Assembly (NCBI RefSeq): GCF_004122115.1
Contig: NZ_SBKP01000001.1
Coordinates: forward strand, 124,001 to 188,000
Reading direction: 5' to 3'
Length of the DNA: 64,000 bases
Origin: Sphingobium fluviale
GTDB lineage: Bacteria > Pseudomonadota > Alphaproteobacteria > Sphingomonadales > Sphingomonadaceae
The translations under genes were made by a program, and so were the position numbers. Under the pieces are notes generated by a model. That model saw only the letters and a list, made by a program, of their open reading frames with translations. It was not told the DNA's origin and ran no database searches. Below are positions 33,280 through 41,508 of the stretch, in pieces. Every line of letters starts with the position of its first letter. The first letter of the stretch is position 1.

Positions 33280-33924
33280 ATGAAGCACGACAGCAACAGT
33301 CTCATCGATGCGCTGGTGGACGAGCTCGTTCCCGTGCGTCCGCTGCGCCGCGCCGAAGGCGGCGCGCTGGTTCTGGCGGCCACAGTGCTGACCGGGCTGT
33401 TGGTTCTGGCCATCAACGGGATTGCCGGCAATGTGCTGGCTGGCGCCGTCTCGCCGATGTTCCTGCTGGCGAACGGCCTTCTTCTGCTGTTGGGTGTGGC
33501 GGCCAGCGCGAGCACGATCGCCATGGCAAGCCCGCGCGTGGGCAACCGGCATGACGGTACCGGCTGGGCCCTGGCCATGGCGGCCGTCTTTCCCGCGGTT
33601 ACCCTGGCGCTGCTCGCGGCCCACCGTGCGGACCTGCCCCATCTGCTCGACGTCGCCGCGGGCTGGCACTGCCTGGTCGAGGCGCTGCTATCCTCGCTTG
33701 TCGTGGCAGGCGCACTCCTGCTGTGGCTCAGGCGCGGGGCGCCGGTTTCACCGCGAACCGCTGGGATACACCTCGGGGTCGCCGCGACCGCGCTGGGAAC
33801 CGCCGTCTATGGGCTGTCCTGCCCGGCGGAAACCATCTACCACCTCGGCATCTGGCACGCGCTTCCGGTGTTGGTGGGCGGCCTGATCGGTCGTATTGTA
33901 GTTCCGCAGCTACTACGTTGGTGA
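33280..33924 (+). CDS. nrsF: NrsF-type (DUF1109) membrane anti-sigma factor
   Basis: A 214-residue DUF1109 protein with about six transmembrane helices after a charged N-terminus (NSLIDALVDELVPVRPLRRAEGGAL). The helix near the C-terminus has GLSCPAETIYHLGIWHALPVLVG, containing the conserved cysteine region of the family. NrsF holds SigF at the membrane and releases it when metals or oxidants affect its cysteines. It is the last gene of the bufA1 operon. Confidence 0.88.
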   Translation: MKHDSNSLIDALVDELVPVRPLRRAEGGALVLAATVLTGLLVLAINGIAGNVLAGAVSPMFLLANGLLLLLGVAASASTIAMASPRVGNRHDGTGWALAMAAVFPAVTLALLAAHRADLPHLLDVAAGWHCLVEALLSSLVVAGALLLWLRRGAPVSPRTAGIHLGVAATALGTAVYGLSCPAETIYHLGIWHALPVLVGGLIGRIVVPQLLRW

Positions 33925-34125
33925 ACTTGGACAGGCTGATCGACGATTGCCTCCACCGGTTATCGCCCCTCGCCTGAACCGTCCACTGCTCAGCGCAGCT
34001 ATCAAGCTCCACCCCCTGCGGAACCTCAGTCCACATCGGAAATTACACCGCGAGCGCGGACGCAAATGAAGGTTCGACAGGTCGGCATAGGGAGAAGATG
34101 CATCGACATCCTCATCTTTAGGGCT

Positions 34126-34162
34126 TATATACGCTACCAAATTATGATTATGGTCGTATATA
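34126..34162. promoter_or_regulatory. HipBA operator: inverted repeat upstream of hipB
   Basis: TATATACG (34126-34133) and its exact inverse CGTATATA (34155-34162) are separated by 21 bp, with a further CTACCA/TGGT pair inside. They sit 12 nt before the hipB start. An AT-rich inverted repeat in GC-rich DNA directly upstream of a HipB-type repressor is the usual autoregulatory site. The gap 33925-34125 has no other feature. Confidence 0.65.
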
Positions 34163-34174
34163 TGAGGCCTTGAA

Positions 34175-34507
34175 GTGAAGTCGACTGTCGCTGAAACTCT
34201 GCCGATGCGTGTCAGGCGCTCCCTTGCCAAGCTAGGGGCGGACATTGCGCTCGCCCGGCGCAAGCGCAGCCTCACGGTTCAGATGATGGCGGAGCGTCTG
34301 GGCGTCGCCAAGAGCACATATCTCAAGATCGAAAAGGGCGATCCTTCGGTGGCACTCGGCACTTATGCCATGGCCTTTTTCGTGCTCGGCTTCAACGACG
34401 TGCTCGGCGACGTGCTCGATGCGCGCCACGACGAGCAGGGACTGCTGCTCGACCAGCAGCGCATCCCGAAGCGCGTGCGTCCGCCCAAGACCGCGAGACC
34501 CCTGTGA
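34175..34507 (+). CDS. hipB: HipB-like Xre antitoxin
   Basis: A 110-residue Xre-type protein. HTH: VRRSLAKLGADIALARRKRSLTVQMMAERLGVAKSTYLKIEKGDPSVALGTYAMAFFVLG, with recognition helix at KSTYLKIEKG. The tail is basic and proline-rich (PKRVRPPKTARP). Starts at GTG 34175 (ATG 34205 is an alternative). It overlaps hipA by 4 bp (GTGA). As antitoxin and repressor it should bind the inverted repeat upstream. Confidence 0.85.
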   Translation: MKSTVAETLPMRVRRSLAKLGADIALARRKRSLTVQMMAERLGVAKSTYLKIEKGDPSVALGTYAMAFFVLGFNDVLGDVLDARHDEQGLLLDQQRIPKRVRPPKTARPL

Positions 34508-35799
34508 ACCGCACCATCCGTATATTCATGGGCGACGAGGCCCGTCCCGTCGGCGTTCTGCGTTATGATCAGCAGGGCGCCCGCGAAAGCGCCTCGTTCG
34601 AATATGACGAGGCCTGGCTTACCAGCCCGGACAGGTTCGCCATCGAGCCGGGGCTGCGACTCGTCGCGGGTCCACAGTTTCATCGCAAGCAGGGCAACGG
34701 CTCGGTCTTCCATCCCGCCATAGCGGACACCGAGCCCGATGGATGGGGGCGACGCGTGATCCAGCGCGATCACGCCAAGCGCCGGCAGGAGGCAAGGCGG
34801 CGCGGCGCGCCTGTCGCCGGACAGGCGCTCAATTCGCTCGACTATCTGCTCGCGGTCGATGACGTCAGCCGTGTCGGCGCGCTGCGGCTCCAGGATGAAG
34901 ACGGGGTCTTTCAGCGGGCACAGGAGGACGGGCGACGAACGACGCCGCCCCTGATCGAAATCGGACAACTGCTTGCTGCCAGCCATGCGGTCGAGCGCGG
35001 TACGGAAACCGAAGCCGACCTTGCCTATTTGCGCGGGCGTGGAACTTCTCTCGGAGGCCTGCGCCCAAAGTGCACGGTGCTCGACGAGGATGGCCGGCTG
35101 GCTATCGGCAAGTTTCCGAGCATCAGCGACGAACGTGCGGTGACCAAGGGTGAGGTGCTGGCCATGCGTCTGGCTCGCCGCGCTGGCATCGATGCTGCGC
35201 ACGCGCGCATCATCGACAGCGACGGGACACCCGTTGCGTTGATCCGGCGGTTCGACCGTCCTGCGACAGGCGGACGGCTCATGTATATTTCAGCAGCGAC
35301 AATGCTGGGGGCTGAGCCCGGCGATCATGGCGAACATGCCTATACGGAAATCGTCGATGCGTTGCGCCAGAACGGCGCGGCACCGCAGGCTGACAGCGAG
35401 GAGCTGTGGCGCCGGATGGCATTCTCGATCCTCATCACCAACGTCGACGATCATCTGCTCAACCATGGCTTCCTGCATGTCGAGCGCGGACTATGGCGGC
35501 TGGCGCCAGCGTTCGACATCAATCCGTTCCCGGAGCGCCTGCGCGAGCTCAAGACCTGGATATCGGAAGACACCGGGCCGGAAGCGACGATCGAAGCGCT
35601 CCTCTCGGTGATACCCTATTTCAGGATAGCGGCGGATCAGGCGCGTGCCATTCTCGCCGAAGTCGAGGCCGCGGTCGCGGCCTGGCGCGAAGAAGGCGCC
35701 CGGCTTGGCATCAGCGCGGCCGAACTGGATGATTTTGCCGACGCGTTCGAGCACGAGGAGCGCGAAGCCGCACAAAAAGCGATCGGAAGAGAGAATTGA
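34504..35799 (+). CDS. hipA: HipA-family serine/threonine kinase toxin
   Basis: A 431-residue HipA toxin kinase. The N-subdomain includes GVLRYDQQGARESASFEYDEAWL. The HipA-type P-loop is GTSLGGLRPKCTVL and the ATP-binding lysine is in AIGKFPS. The active-site segment ILITNVDDHLLNHGFLHV has the catalytic N-x3-DDHxxN. DINPFPE carries the DxN metal motif. HipA kinases stop translation by phosphorylating aminoacyl-tRNA synthetases or related targets. It overlaps the antitoxin gene. The complete catalytic motifs indicate an active toxin. Confidence 0.9.
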   Translation: MNRTIRIFMGDEARPVGVLRYDQQGARESASFEYDEAWLTSPDRFAIEPGLRLVAGPQFHRKQGNGSVFHPAIADTEPDGWGRRVIQRDHAKRRQEARRRGAPVAGQALNSLDYLLAVDDVSRVGALRLQDEDGVFQRAQEDGRRTTPPLIEIGQLLAASHAVERGTETEADLAYLRGRGTSLGGLRPKCTVLDEDGRLAIGKFPSISDERAVTKGEVLAMRLARRAGIDAAHARIIDSDGTPVALIRRFDRPATGGRLMYISAATMLGAEPGDHGEHAYTEIVDALRQNGAAPQADSEELWRRMAFSILITNVDDHLLNHGFLHVERGLWRLAPAFDINPFPERLRELKTWISEDTGPEATIEALLSVIPYFRIAADQARAILAEVEAAVAAWREEGARLGISAAELDDFADAFEHEEREAAQKAIGREN

Positions 35800-35868
35800 A
35801 ATTGATGGCCGAGGATTGTTCTCCATTCGTTCCATTGCTAGTGTGCAGGCCTCATATTAGGCTGCGCA

Positions 35869-36606
35869 ATGTCTGACGGAACGGCAATCGAATGGACGGA
35901 TGCAACGTGGAATCCGGTTACGGGCTGCACGAAGATCACACGCGGTTGCGATAATTGCTACGCTGCCCGTTTTGCGGAGCGCTGGCGGGGAGTACCCGGC
36001 CACCCGTTCGAGAACGGCTTCGACCTGACGTTGCGGCCAGAGCGGGTGGGACAGCCGCTGCGCTGGAAGCGTCCGCGCATGATCTTCGTGAATTCCATGA
36101 GCGACCTCTTTCACAAAAAGGTGCCGCGCCATTTCATCGACAGCGTGTTCGACACCATGGAAGCGGCGCACTGGCACACGTTCCAGGTCCTGACCAAGCG
36201 CAGTTCGCCGATGCGCAATTACCTGCGCGCGCGATATGGCGAAGAGCGCGGCCCCAGCCACATCTGGTGCGGCGTGTCGGTCGAAGACACCAGCGGCGTC
36301 CCCCGGATAACCCATCTGCGCGACAGCCCCGCCGGAGTCCGGTTCCTTTCAGTCGAGCCGCTCATCGGGGCTGTCGGCGAGATGGATCTGACTGGCATCG
36401 ACTGGGTCATCGCCGGCGGCGAATCCGGCCCCGGCGCCAGGCCGATTCATCTCGAATGGGTCCGCGAAGTGCGCGATCAGTGCCTCGCGCAAAATGTCGC
36501 CTTCTTCTTCAAGCAATGGGGCGGGCTGCGGCCCAAGTCCGGAGGCCGGGAGCTTGACGGTCAGGAATGGAACCAGTTCCCCGAAACGCGGTTGGAGGCG
36601 CTGTAA
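35869..36606 (+). CDS. DUF5131 (phage Gp37/Gp68, three-Cys-motif) protein
   Basis: A 245-residue protein of the Gp37/Gp68 family. The three-cysteine motif is near the N-terminus: IEWTDATWNPVTGCTKITRGCDNCYA (C20, C27, C30), which resembles a radical-SAM [4Fe-4S] site. GVSVEDTSG, FLSVEPLIG and WVIAGGESGPGARP follow in the usual order, as in TIM-barrel radical SAM proteins. Its stop and the next start share one base (TAATG). The family is mostly phage- or plasmid-borne and occurs beside TcmP proteins, as here. Reaction unknown. Confidence 0.88.
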   Translation: MSDGTAIEWTDATWNPVTGCTKITRGCDNCYAARFAERWRGVPGHPFENGFDLTLRPERVGQPLRWKRPRMIFVNSMSDLFHKKVPRHFIDSVFDTMEAAHWHTFQVLTKRSSPMRNYLRARYGEERGPSHIWCGVSVEDTSGVPRITHLRDSPAGVRFLSVEPLIGAVGEMDLTGIDWVIAGGESGPGARPIHLEWVREVRDQCLAQNVAFFFKQWGGLRPKSGGRELDGQEWNQFPETRLEAL

Positions 36607-37520
36607 TGCCGGACATTGCGGTTGTCGGCCCCTGGGCCCGGGAGAAGCTGGATGCCCTCGCCCGCTATCTCGACTTCTACACCAAGGTTCTCAAGAACCA
36701 GCCCTGGCGCACGATCTATGTCGATGCCTTCGCGGGCGGCGGCCAGGCGCGGATCCGCAAGGATGCCGCGCCGGCCAGCGAGGTCATCCCGCTGTTCGAG
36801 CTGGATACCGAGGCGGACGCGGACCAGGCCGAGCTGATCGACGGCTCGCCCCGGATCGCGCTCAACGTCGCCAATCCGTTCTCGCGCTATGTCTTCATCG
36901 AAAACGATCCGAAGCGATGCGCGGAACTGGAGGCGGTCAGGCGAGAGTTCGAGGGATCCCGTGAAATCGATATCCTTCCCATGGGCGCTGCCGAAGGCAT
37001 CGAGTGGGTAGCGGCCAAGCCGATCTCCCGATCGAGCCATCGCGGCGTCGCTTTCCTCGATCCCTTCGGCGCGCATCTGGAATGGGCCAGCGTCCAGAAA
37101 CTTGCAGATACCGGCATTTTCGAGGTGGTTGTCAATTTCGCGCTGAGCATGGCGATCCAGCGGATGTTGCCCAATTCGGGCGAAATCCCAGACGCCTGGG
37201 CGAAGACGCTGGATGCCTATTTCGGATCGCGTGCATGGTTTGACGAGGTGTACCGCGAACGCAGTCGCGGCCTTTTCAACAGCGGGGGCTACGAGAAGCG
37301 CGAGGATTATGCCGAGCGTCTGCTGCAGCTCTACCGGGCACGGCTCAAATCCGCGTTCGGTCACGTTTCCACCCCGCGGCTGATCCGCAATTCGAAAGGC
37401 GCGCCGCTCTATTATCTGCTCTGGGCGGGGCCGCATTCCAAAGGGCTGCAGGGCGCCGACTATATCCTGAGCATGGGCGAGAATCTCGGCCCCAAGCGAC
37501 GAAAGTCCGCCGCTTCGTGA
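36606..37520 (+). CDS. tcmP: Three-Cys-motif partner protein TcmP, copy 1
   Basis: A 304-residue TcmP protein, the family named for being next to the three-Cys-motif (DUF5131) gene. WAREKLDALARYLDFYTKVLKN...RTIYVDAFAGGGQ contains a methyltransferase-like motif I (D-x-FAGGG), and FIENDPKRC and AFLDPFGAHLEW resemble later SAM-binding and D-P-F-G active-site segments of Rossmann methylases. Start at 36606 overlaps the previous stop by one base, so it is translated with it. Likely a modification enzyme with unknown target. Confidence 0.85.
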   Translation: MPDIAVVGPWAREKLDALARYLDFYTKVLKNQPWRTIYVDAFAGGGQARIRKDAAPASEVIPLFELDTEADADQAELIDGSPRIALNVANPFSRYVFIENDPKRCAELEAVRREFEGSREIDILPMGAAEGIEWVAAKPISRSSHRGVAFLDPFGAHLEWASVQKLADTGIFEVVVNFALSMAIQRMLPNSGEIPDAWAKTLDAYFGSRAWFDEVYRERSRGLFNSGGYEKREDYAERLLQLYRARLKSAFGHVSTPRLIRNSKGAPLYYLLWAGPHSKGLQGADYILSMGENLGPKRRKSAAS

Positions 37521-38779
37521 CGAGGAAGCACTACGACTGGCGCCTTGGCGAAGCGCTGCCGATCCTCGGCGACCACAGTGTCGCCAAGCACGAGATCTTC
37601 GAGCAGTATCTCGGCATCTACGTCGAACGGCTGACGCGCACGTTCAGCCAGACGATGTTGAACCTGACGATAGTCGACGGGTTTTGCGGCGGCGGCCTCT
37701 ATCGGCACCGCGGCGGCGATGCCGAGGGCTCCCCCTTGCGGTTGCTCCGCGCGGTCGAGGAGGCAGACAAGACCCTCAATGCCGCGCGGATCAAGGGATT
37801 TGAGGTTCGCGCCGATTTCGTTTTCGTCGACGAGAATGCCGATCACATCGCCTTCCTGCGCGATCTCCTGATCAAGCGTGGCTATGGCTCGCGCCTCGGC
37901 ACGGACATCTTCCTGCAGTGTTCGACCTTCGAGGAGGCATGCCCGGACATTGTCGCGCGGATACGGGCCAAGGGAACCGCGCAGCGCTCGTTGTTCTTCC
38001 TCGACCAGTATGGCTGGAGTGATGTCCGTTTCACGACGATCCGGTCGATCCTGAACGAGATCAAGAACCCAGAAATCCTGCTGACTTTCGCCGTCGATGC
38101 GCTGATCGACTTCCTGACCGAAAAGCGCGCGGAATCGGAAGCCCTGCTCGGCCTCGACCTTCAGCGGGAAGATGTCCGTGCGCTTCTCGAACTCAAGAAT
38201 GGGGACGGCTGGCGATTTCTGATCCAGAACGGGCTCTACCGCCATGTCCAGTCCCGCACGGGCGCTCTGTTCTATACGCCCTTCTTCATCCACTCTGTGG
38301 AGAGCCATCGGTCTTATTGGCTCCTCCACCTTTCGGGCCACCGCCAGGCGCGGGACGAAATGGGCAAGCTCCATTGGCGGATCAATAACCACTTCCAGCA
38401 TCATGGTGGCGCGGGGTTCCATGCCCTCGGGTTCAATCCGGCGAAGGATCTGCGGCAGGATCTGATGCAGTTCATGTTCGATGACGACGCGCGTGCCAGG
38501 TCCGAGGCGGCCGTGATCGATCAACTGCCGCGCATGATCCATGCGGCTAATCAGGGCGACCTGGGTGGACTCGTGGTTGAGCAGCTCTTCGCCGGCAACT
38601 GCAACGACACGCCCGTCACCTCCGAAATCCTGTCCAGCCAGTTGCGGCTGCTGCGCGACGAAGGCGAACTCATGATCGTCTCCAACGAGGGCAAGGAGAA
38701 GCCGCGGGCCAAAACCATCGCCTGGGACGATCGGCTGATCCTGCCCCGTCAGCGCAGCATGTTCAGCAGGCTGGGATGA
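37517..38779 (+). CDS. tcmP: Three-Cys-motif partner protein TcmP, copy 2
   Basis: A 420-residue second TcmP. HSVAKHEIFEQYLGIYVERLTRTF then LTIVDGFCGGGLYRHRGGDAEGSP give the same motif I as copy 1 (V-D-x-F-x-GGG). FVDENADHIAFLRDLL and SLFFLDQYGWSDVRF match its later motifs, the last with D-Q-Y-G in the place of D-P-F-G. The C-terminal 130 residues are extra and helical. It starts at GTG 37517, overlapping copy 1 by 4 bp. Two different TcmP proteins in tandem suggest a heteromer. Confidence 0.82.
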   Translation: MTRKHYDWRLGEALPILGDHSVAKHEIFEQYLGIYVERLTRTFSQTMLNLTIVDGFCGGGLYRHRGGDAEGSPLRLLRAVEEADKTLNAARIKGFEVRADFVFVDENADHIAFLRDLLIKRGYGSRLGTDIFLQCSTFEEACPDIVARIRAKGTAQRSLFFLDQYGWSDVRFTTIRSILNEIKNPEILLTFAVDALIDFLTEKRAESEALLGLDLQREDVRALLELKNGDGWRFLIQNGLYRHVQSRTGALFYTPFFIHSVESHRSYWLLHLSGHRQARDEMGKLHWRINNHFQHHGGAGFHALGFNPAKDLRQDLMQFMFDDDARARSEAAVIDQLPRMIHAANQGDLGGLVVEQLFAGNCNDTPVTSEILSSQLRLLRDEGELMIVSNEGKEKPRAKTIAWDDRLILPRQRSMFSRLG

Positions 38780-39606
38780 CCATGTCGGACTCTTCGGCGA
38801 TCACTGGCAACGAGGTTGAAGACGACGTCCGGCTATATCGCGCCTATCGGGAGGCCCGTGCCGGACTGCCGCTGATCGGACGCTTCATGCCCTATCGTTG
38901 GTACGAATTGCCGGACAAATTGAACGCGGTCTGGATGCCCTACGCGCAGATGCTGGATGAGTTCTCGACCGAGCTGGCGAATACACTTAACGATCTCACC
39001 AACCATGTGCAGCGCCTCAAAGCCTGGGCCATTGTCATCGAAAGGATGGATGACGATGCGAAGATGGCGGCCACCCATGAATTCATAGACATTCTGGCGA
39101 CCAACGCAGTGAACCTGCCCTACGCGATCAAGTCGCGCTTGGCCTTTACTGCGGCTCATCTGTGCCACCAAGCCAATATGACCCGCGATTTTGCGTCATG
39201 GCAGGACGATCTGCCGCTCGATGTCGAGATCGATCTGAACACGAGCGGCATTTACGGCCGGGGTTGGGGCAAGACATACAATCGCTTCAAGCGGGCGGTC
39301 GAAGCGATTGGCGCCAAAGCGTTTCGGGATGCGACGGGGGATTTTCGCAACGCCTATAATCACCGGTTTTCGCCGCGTTTTGTCATCGGCATGACCGGCA
39401 TGGTCACGCGCAACAGGAATGAGAAAACCGGCGGGTTCTACTATGGGTTCGGCGGCCGGGAGCCGCTGGCCTTGGCGGATATTATCGGCCTCCTCACTAC
39501 CGAATGCCAGCATTGCTACACGGCGTTCGAGGCGCTGCAATCACTGGTCGAGGAGCAGATCGGCGCGATCAGGGAATTCGATGCAGCAGCAAATTCGTCC
39601 GGGTAG
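38776..39606 (+). CDS. HEPN-like helical protein in the TcmP operon
   Basis: A 276-residue mostly helical protein. DFRNAYNHRFSPRF near residue 190 has an R-N-x3-H pattern, the catalytic signature (R-x4-6-H) of HEPN RNases. The context of two long helices on either side fits the Cthe_2314-like or other HEPN families. It overlaps the second TcmP gene by 4 bp (ATGA) and ends the operon. Family assignment is tentative. If correct, the operon couples a nucleic-acid modifier with an RNase, as many defence systems do. Confidence 0.6.
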   Translation: MTMSDSSAITGNEVEDDVRLYRAYREARAGLPLIGRFMPYRWYELPDKLNAVWMPYAQMLDEFSTELANTLNDLTNHVQRLKAWAIVIERMDDDAKMAATHEFIDILATNAVNLPYAIKSRLAFTAAHLCHQANMTRDFASWQDDLPLDVEIDLNTSGIYGRGWGKTYNRFKRAVEAIGAKAFRDATGDFRNAYNHRFSPRFVIGMTGMVTRNRNEKTGGFYYGFGGREPLALADIIGLLTTECQHCYTAFEALQSLVEEQIGAIREFDAAANSSG

Positions 39607-39647
39607 GCCCACTCTCAAGGCATCTATTGCCACCGGCGAATACCGGA

Positions 39648-40148
39648 TTAGGCATGCCCCATGATCTCGGGCAGCGCTGCCAACCGCACGGGGCGATGCG
39701 ATCCCAGATCGCCGAGCAAGCGGCCTTCGGCATCCGCAAGATCATCGACCGTCTCGAAGACCTCGCTGGTATAGGTACGCCGGGCAAAATAGTCGCCCCG
39801 CCTCGGCACCATGGCCGCATAGTCGGCGGGCCAGCGGCATATCAGCAGCCAGGGCCAGCCCGGTGCGGACGGTGCATAGCGCGCAATGACGATGTCGCCG
39901 CCGTGCAGTGCAGACGGACGGCGATCCAGCAAGTCCGGGACAATCAACTCCGGGCGATCCCGATCAAGGAAAGCCTCCATTTCAGCATATTCGGCATCGG
40001 TCTCGATGATGACTGGATAATAGCGCCCAAGTGGCAGACTGGGTGACGCAAAGACCGGCGGAATATCGATCAGCAGCACATCGGGCATTGTGGCAAGCGG
40101 CCGTGCATAGAGGCATCGTCTTGCGGCAAGATGATCGGCGAGGCGCAT
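39648..40148 (-). CDS. Unknown protein downstream of the PAPS-reductase-like gene
   Basis: About 166 residues if started at ATG 40148; the frame is open to 40298 and an earlier non-ATG start is possible. It has alternating beta/alpha character (PDVLLIDIPPVFASPSLPLGRYYPVIIETDAEYAEMEAFLDRDRPELIVPDLLD, then WPWLLICRWPADYAAMVPRRGDYFARRTYTSEVFET). No family recognised. It follows the PAPS-reductase-like gene on the same strand, convergent with the HEPN gene, and may be its partner. Confidence 0.55.
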   Translation of the reverse strand: MRLADHLAARRCLYARPLATMPDVLLIDIPPVFASPSLPLGRYYPVIIETDAEYAEMEAFLDRDRPELIVPDLLDRRPSALHGGDIVIARYAPSAPGWPWLLICRWPADYAAMVPRRGDYFARRTYTSEVFETVDDLADAEGRLLGDLGSHRPVRLAALPEIMGHA

Positions 40149-40230
40149 GACGATGCTGTCACGCTGGGCTGCGCGCCCGGTCAAGGCAAAATGAGGCAGG
40201 AATGGCCCGATTACCAGCAGGGAGCATGGG

Positions 40231-41193
40231 TCAGGCGGCGAGACGATCGGCTGCCGAATTGAAGCGGTCGAGCCAAGTGCGCAACGGCTCCCGTTCAACC
40301 AGCGGCACCGAGGCCGCGGCGTCCAGAAATGCGATCAGATCGGCGGGGGCATGCGCGACGATGTCGTCGATTTCGCCGAACGGGAGCAACCGCTCGGTCC
40401 GGATGAATTCGGTCATCGAGCCGGGACGGGCCTCACGCCCGCGCATGCCCTTTGTGCCCTTGCGCCATAGCCCCTCGACGGTACGAAGCCGGGGAGCCGC
40501 GCGCGCTTCCATCAATATGATGAGGCGCAGGTAGCCGCGCGGAAGCGCGCGAACCTCATTGGGCTTCATGCCGGTACAGAAGAAGCAGGAACTCTTGGCA
40601 GGCTGCGGAAGTCCAGCCCATTCGATCCGGCGGATACAGTCGTCGCGCGTCCAACCCCATTCGCGCAAGGGGAAGCGATAGTCGAACAGGTCGCTGACAT
40701 GACCGTCCTGATGCGCATACCGCTGATTGTCGCGCGGCGAGCAGTCATAACCGATCAGGCGGACGACCTTTTGCCCGCGCTTCCAGGCCTGCCTGACGGG
40801 CTCCCACGCCTTGACCCAGCGATCCTGCGGTTCGACCTTCCATTTCAAGCTGCAGCTCGACCTGGAAAAAGCGATCGACGGCAGGGTGCCGTTGGTCAGG
40901 CAGTTTTCGAGAAGATCCGCATAAGGCGGCCAATGCTTGAAGCGCCGCGGTTCATAACGAACCACGGCGTACGGAACCCGATGGGTATCCATCCACGCCT
41001 GAAATATCGGAATGAAGGACAGGGTTTGCGGCTTTTCCGGCATCTGGGCAATCAGTACCATGTCCGGGGTTTCGCCGCGCTCGACGAGTTCGATGATCAT
41101 CGCGGTGGAATCGACGCCGGCACCCCAGGCGGCAATGACCGGCGGGTGCGAAAGCACGGCGCGTAAACGCGCATTCTGTTGAGGGCGTGCCAT
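40231..41193 (-). CDS. PAPS reductase-like (adenine nucleotide alpha hydrolase) protein
   Basis: A 320-residue protein of the PP-loop/alpha-hydrolase superfamily. VIAAWGAGVDSTAMIIELVERG is the ATP pyrophosphatase P-loop (S-G-G-x-D-S-type, here GAGVDST). It also has the cysteine segments SRSSCSLKWKV and KSSCFFCTGMKPNE, which fit an iron-sulfur cluster or zinc site as in DndC-, TtcA- or CysH-like proteins. VRLIGYDCSPRDNQRY and DYRFPLREWGWTRDDC are typical of phage/plasmid PAPS-reductase homologues. It faces the TcmP-HEPN operon. DNA or tRNA sulfur chemistry is possible but not shown. Confidence 0.8.
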   Translation of the reverse strand: MARPQQNARLRAVLSHPPVIAAWGAGVDSTAMIIELVERGETPDMVLIAQMPEKPQTLSFIPIFQAWMDTHRVPYAVVRYEPRRFKHWPPYADLLENCLTNGTLPSIAFSRSSCSLKWKVEPQDRWVKAWEPVRQAWKRGQKVVRLIGYDCSPRDNQRYAHQDGHVSDLFDYRFPLREWGWTRDDCIRRIEWAGLPQPAKSSCFFCTGMKPNEVRALPRGYLRLIILMEARAAPRLRTVEGLWRKGTKGMRGREARPGSMTEFIRTERLLPFGEIDDIVAHAPADLIAFLDAAASVPLVEREPLRTWLDRFNSAADRLAA

Positions 41194-41278
41194 GGGCCAC
41201 TCCGAAACAGGATTGAGGAGGTCGTCGACTGAGCCGGGTCAATGCGGCCCAGTCAGATTTCGGACCAGGACGGGGCGA

Positions 41279-41485
41279 TCAGGCAACCCGCGCGAGAAGG
41301 CGCTCCGGCGACTCGGGCCAGCGGCTGGTCGCGCGAAACGGTTGGACCGGATCGCCCGTACTGACGATGAATTGATCTCGGCCGCTGCTTCGTCGCCGTT
41401 GGACTGCAACCCTGTAGGCATTCTCGAACGTCGAGAGGTGTCTGAGCCGGGGTGACAAGGCCGACGGCAGATATCGGTCAGTCAT
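41279..41485 (-). CDS. Small basic plasmid protein
   Basis: A 68-residue protein starting at ATG 41485, with GGGAGT suitably placed upstream. Its composition is basic and regular (LPSALSPRLRHLSTFENAYRVAVQRRRSSGRDQFIVSTGDPVQPFRATSRWPESPERLLARVA), with a plausible short helix-beta arrangement. It lies in a run of leftward plasmid-type genes and ends 86 nt before the PAPS-reductase gene start. No family recognised; the ribosome site and codon pattern support it. Confidence 0.5.
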   Translation of the reverse strand: MTDRYLPSALSPRLRHLSTFENAYRVAVQRRRSSGRDQFIVSTGDPVQPFRATSRWPESPERLLARVA

Positions 41486-41508
41486 GGTGATACTCCCGTT
41501 GACGAGGG

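Noticed and set aside
34081..34175. Possible tRNA or riboswitch in the hipB upstream gap
   Set aside because: The only structure is the AT-rich inverted repeat, better explained as a HipB operator. No cloverleaf or conserved riboswitch core was found.
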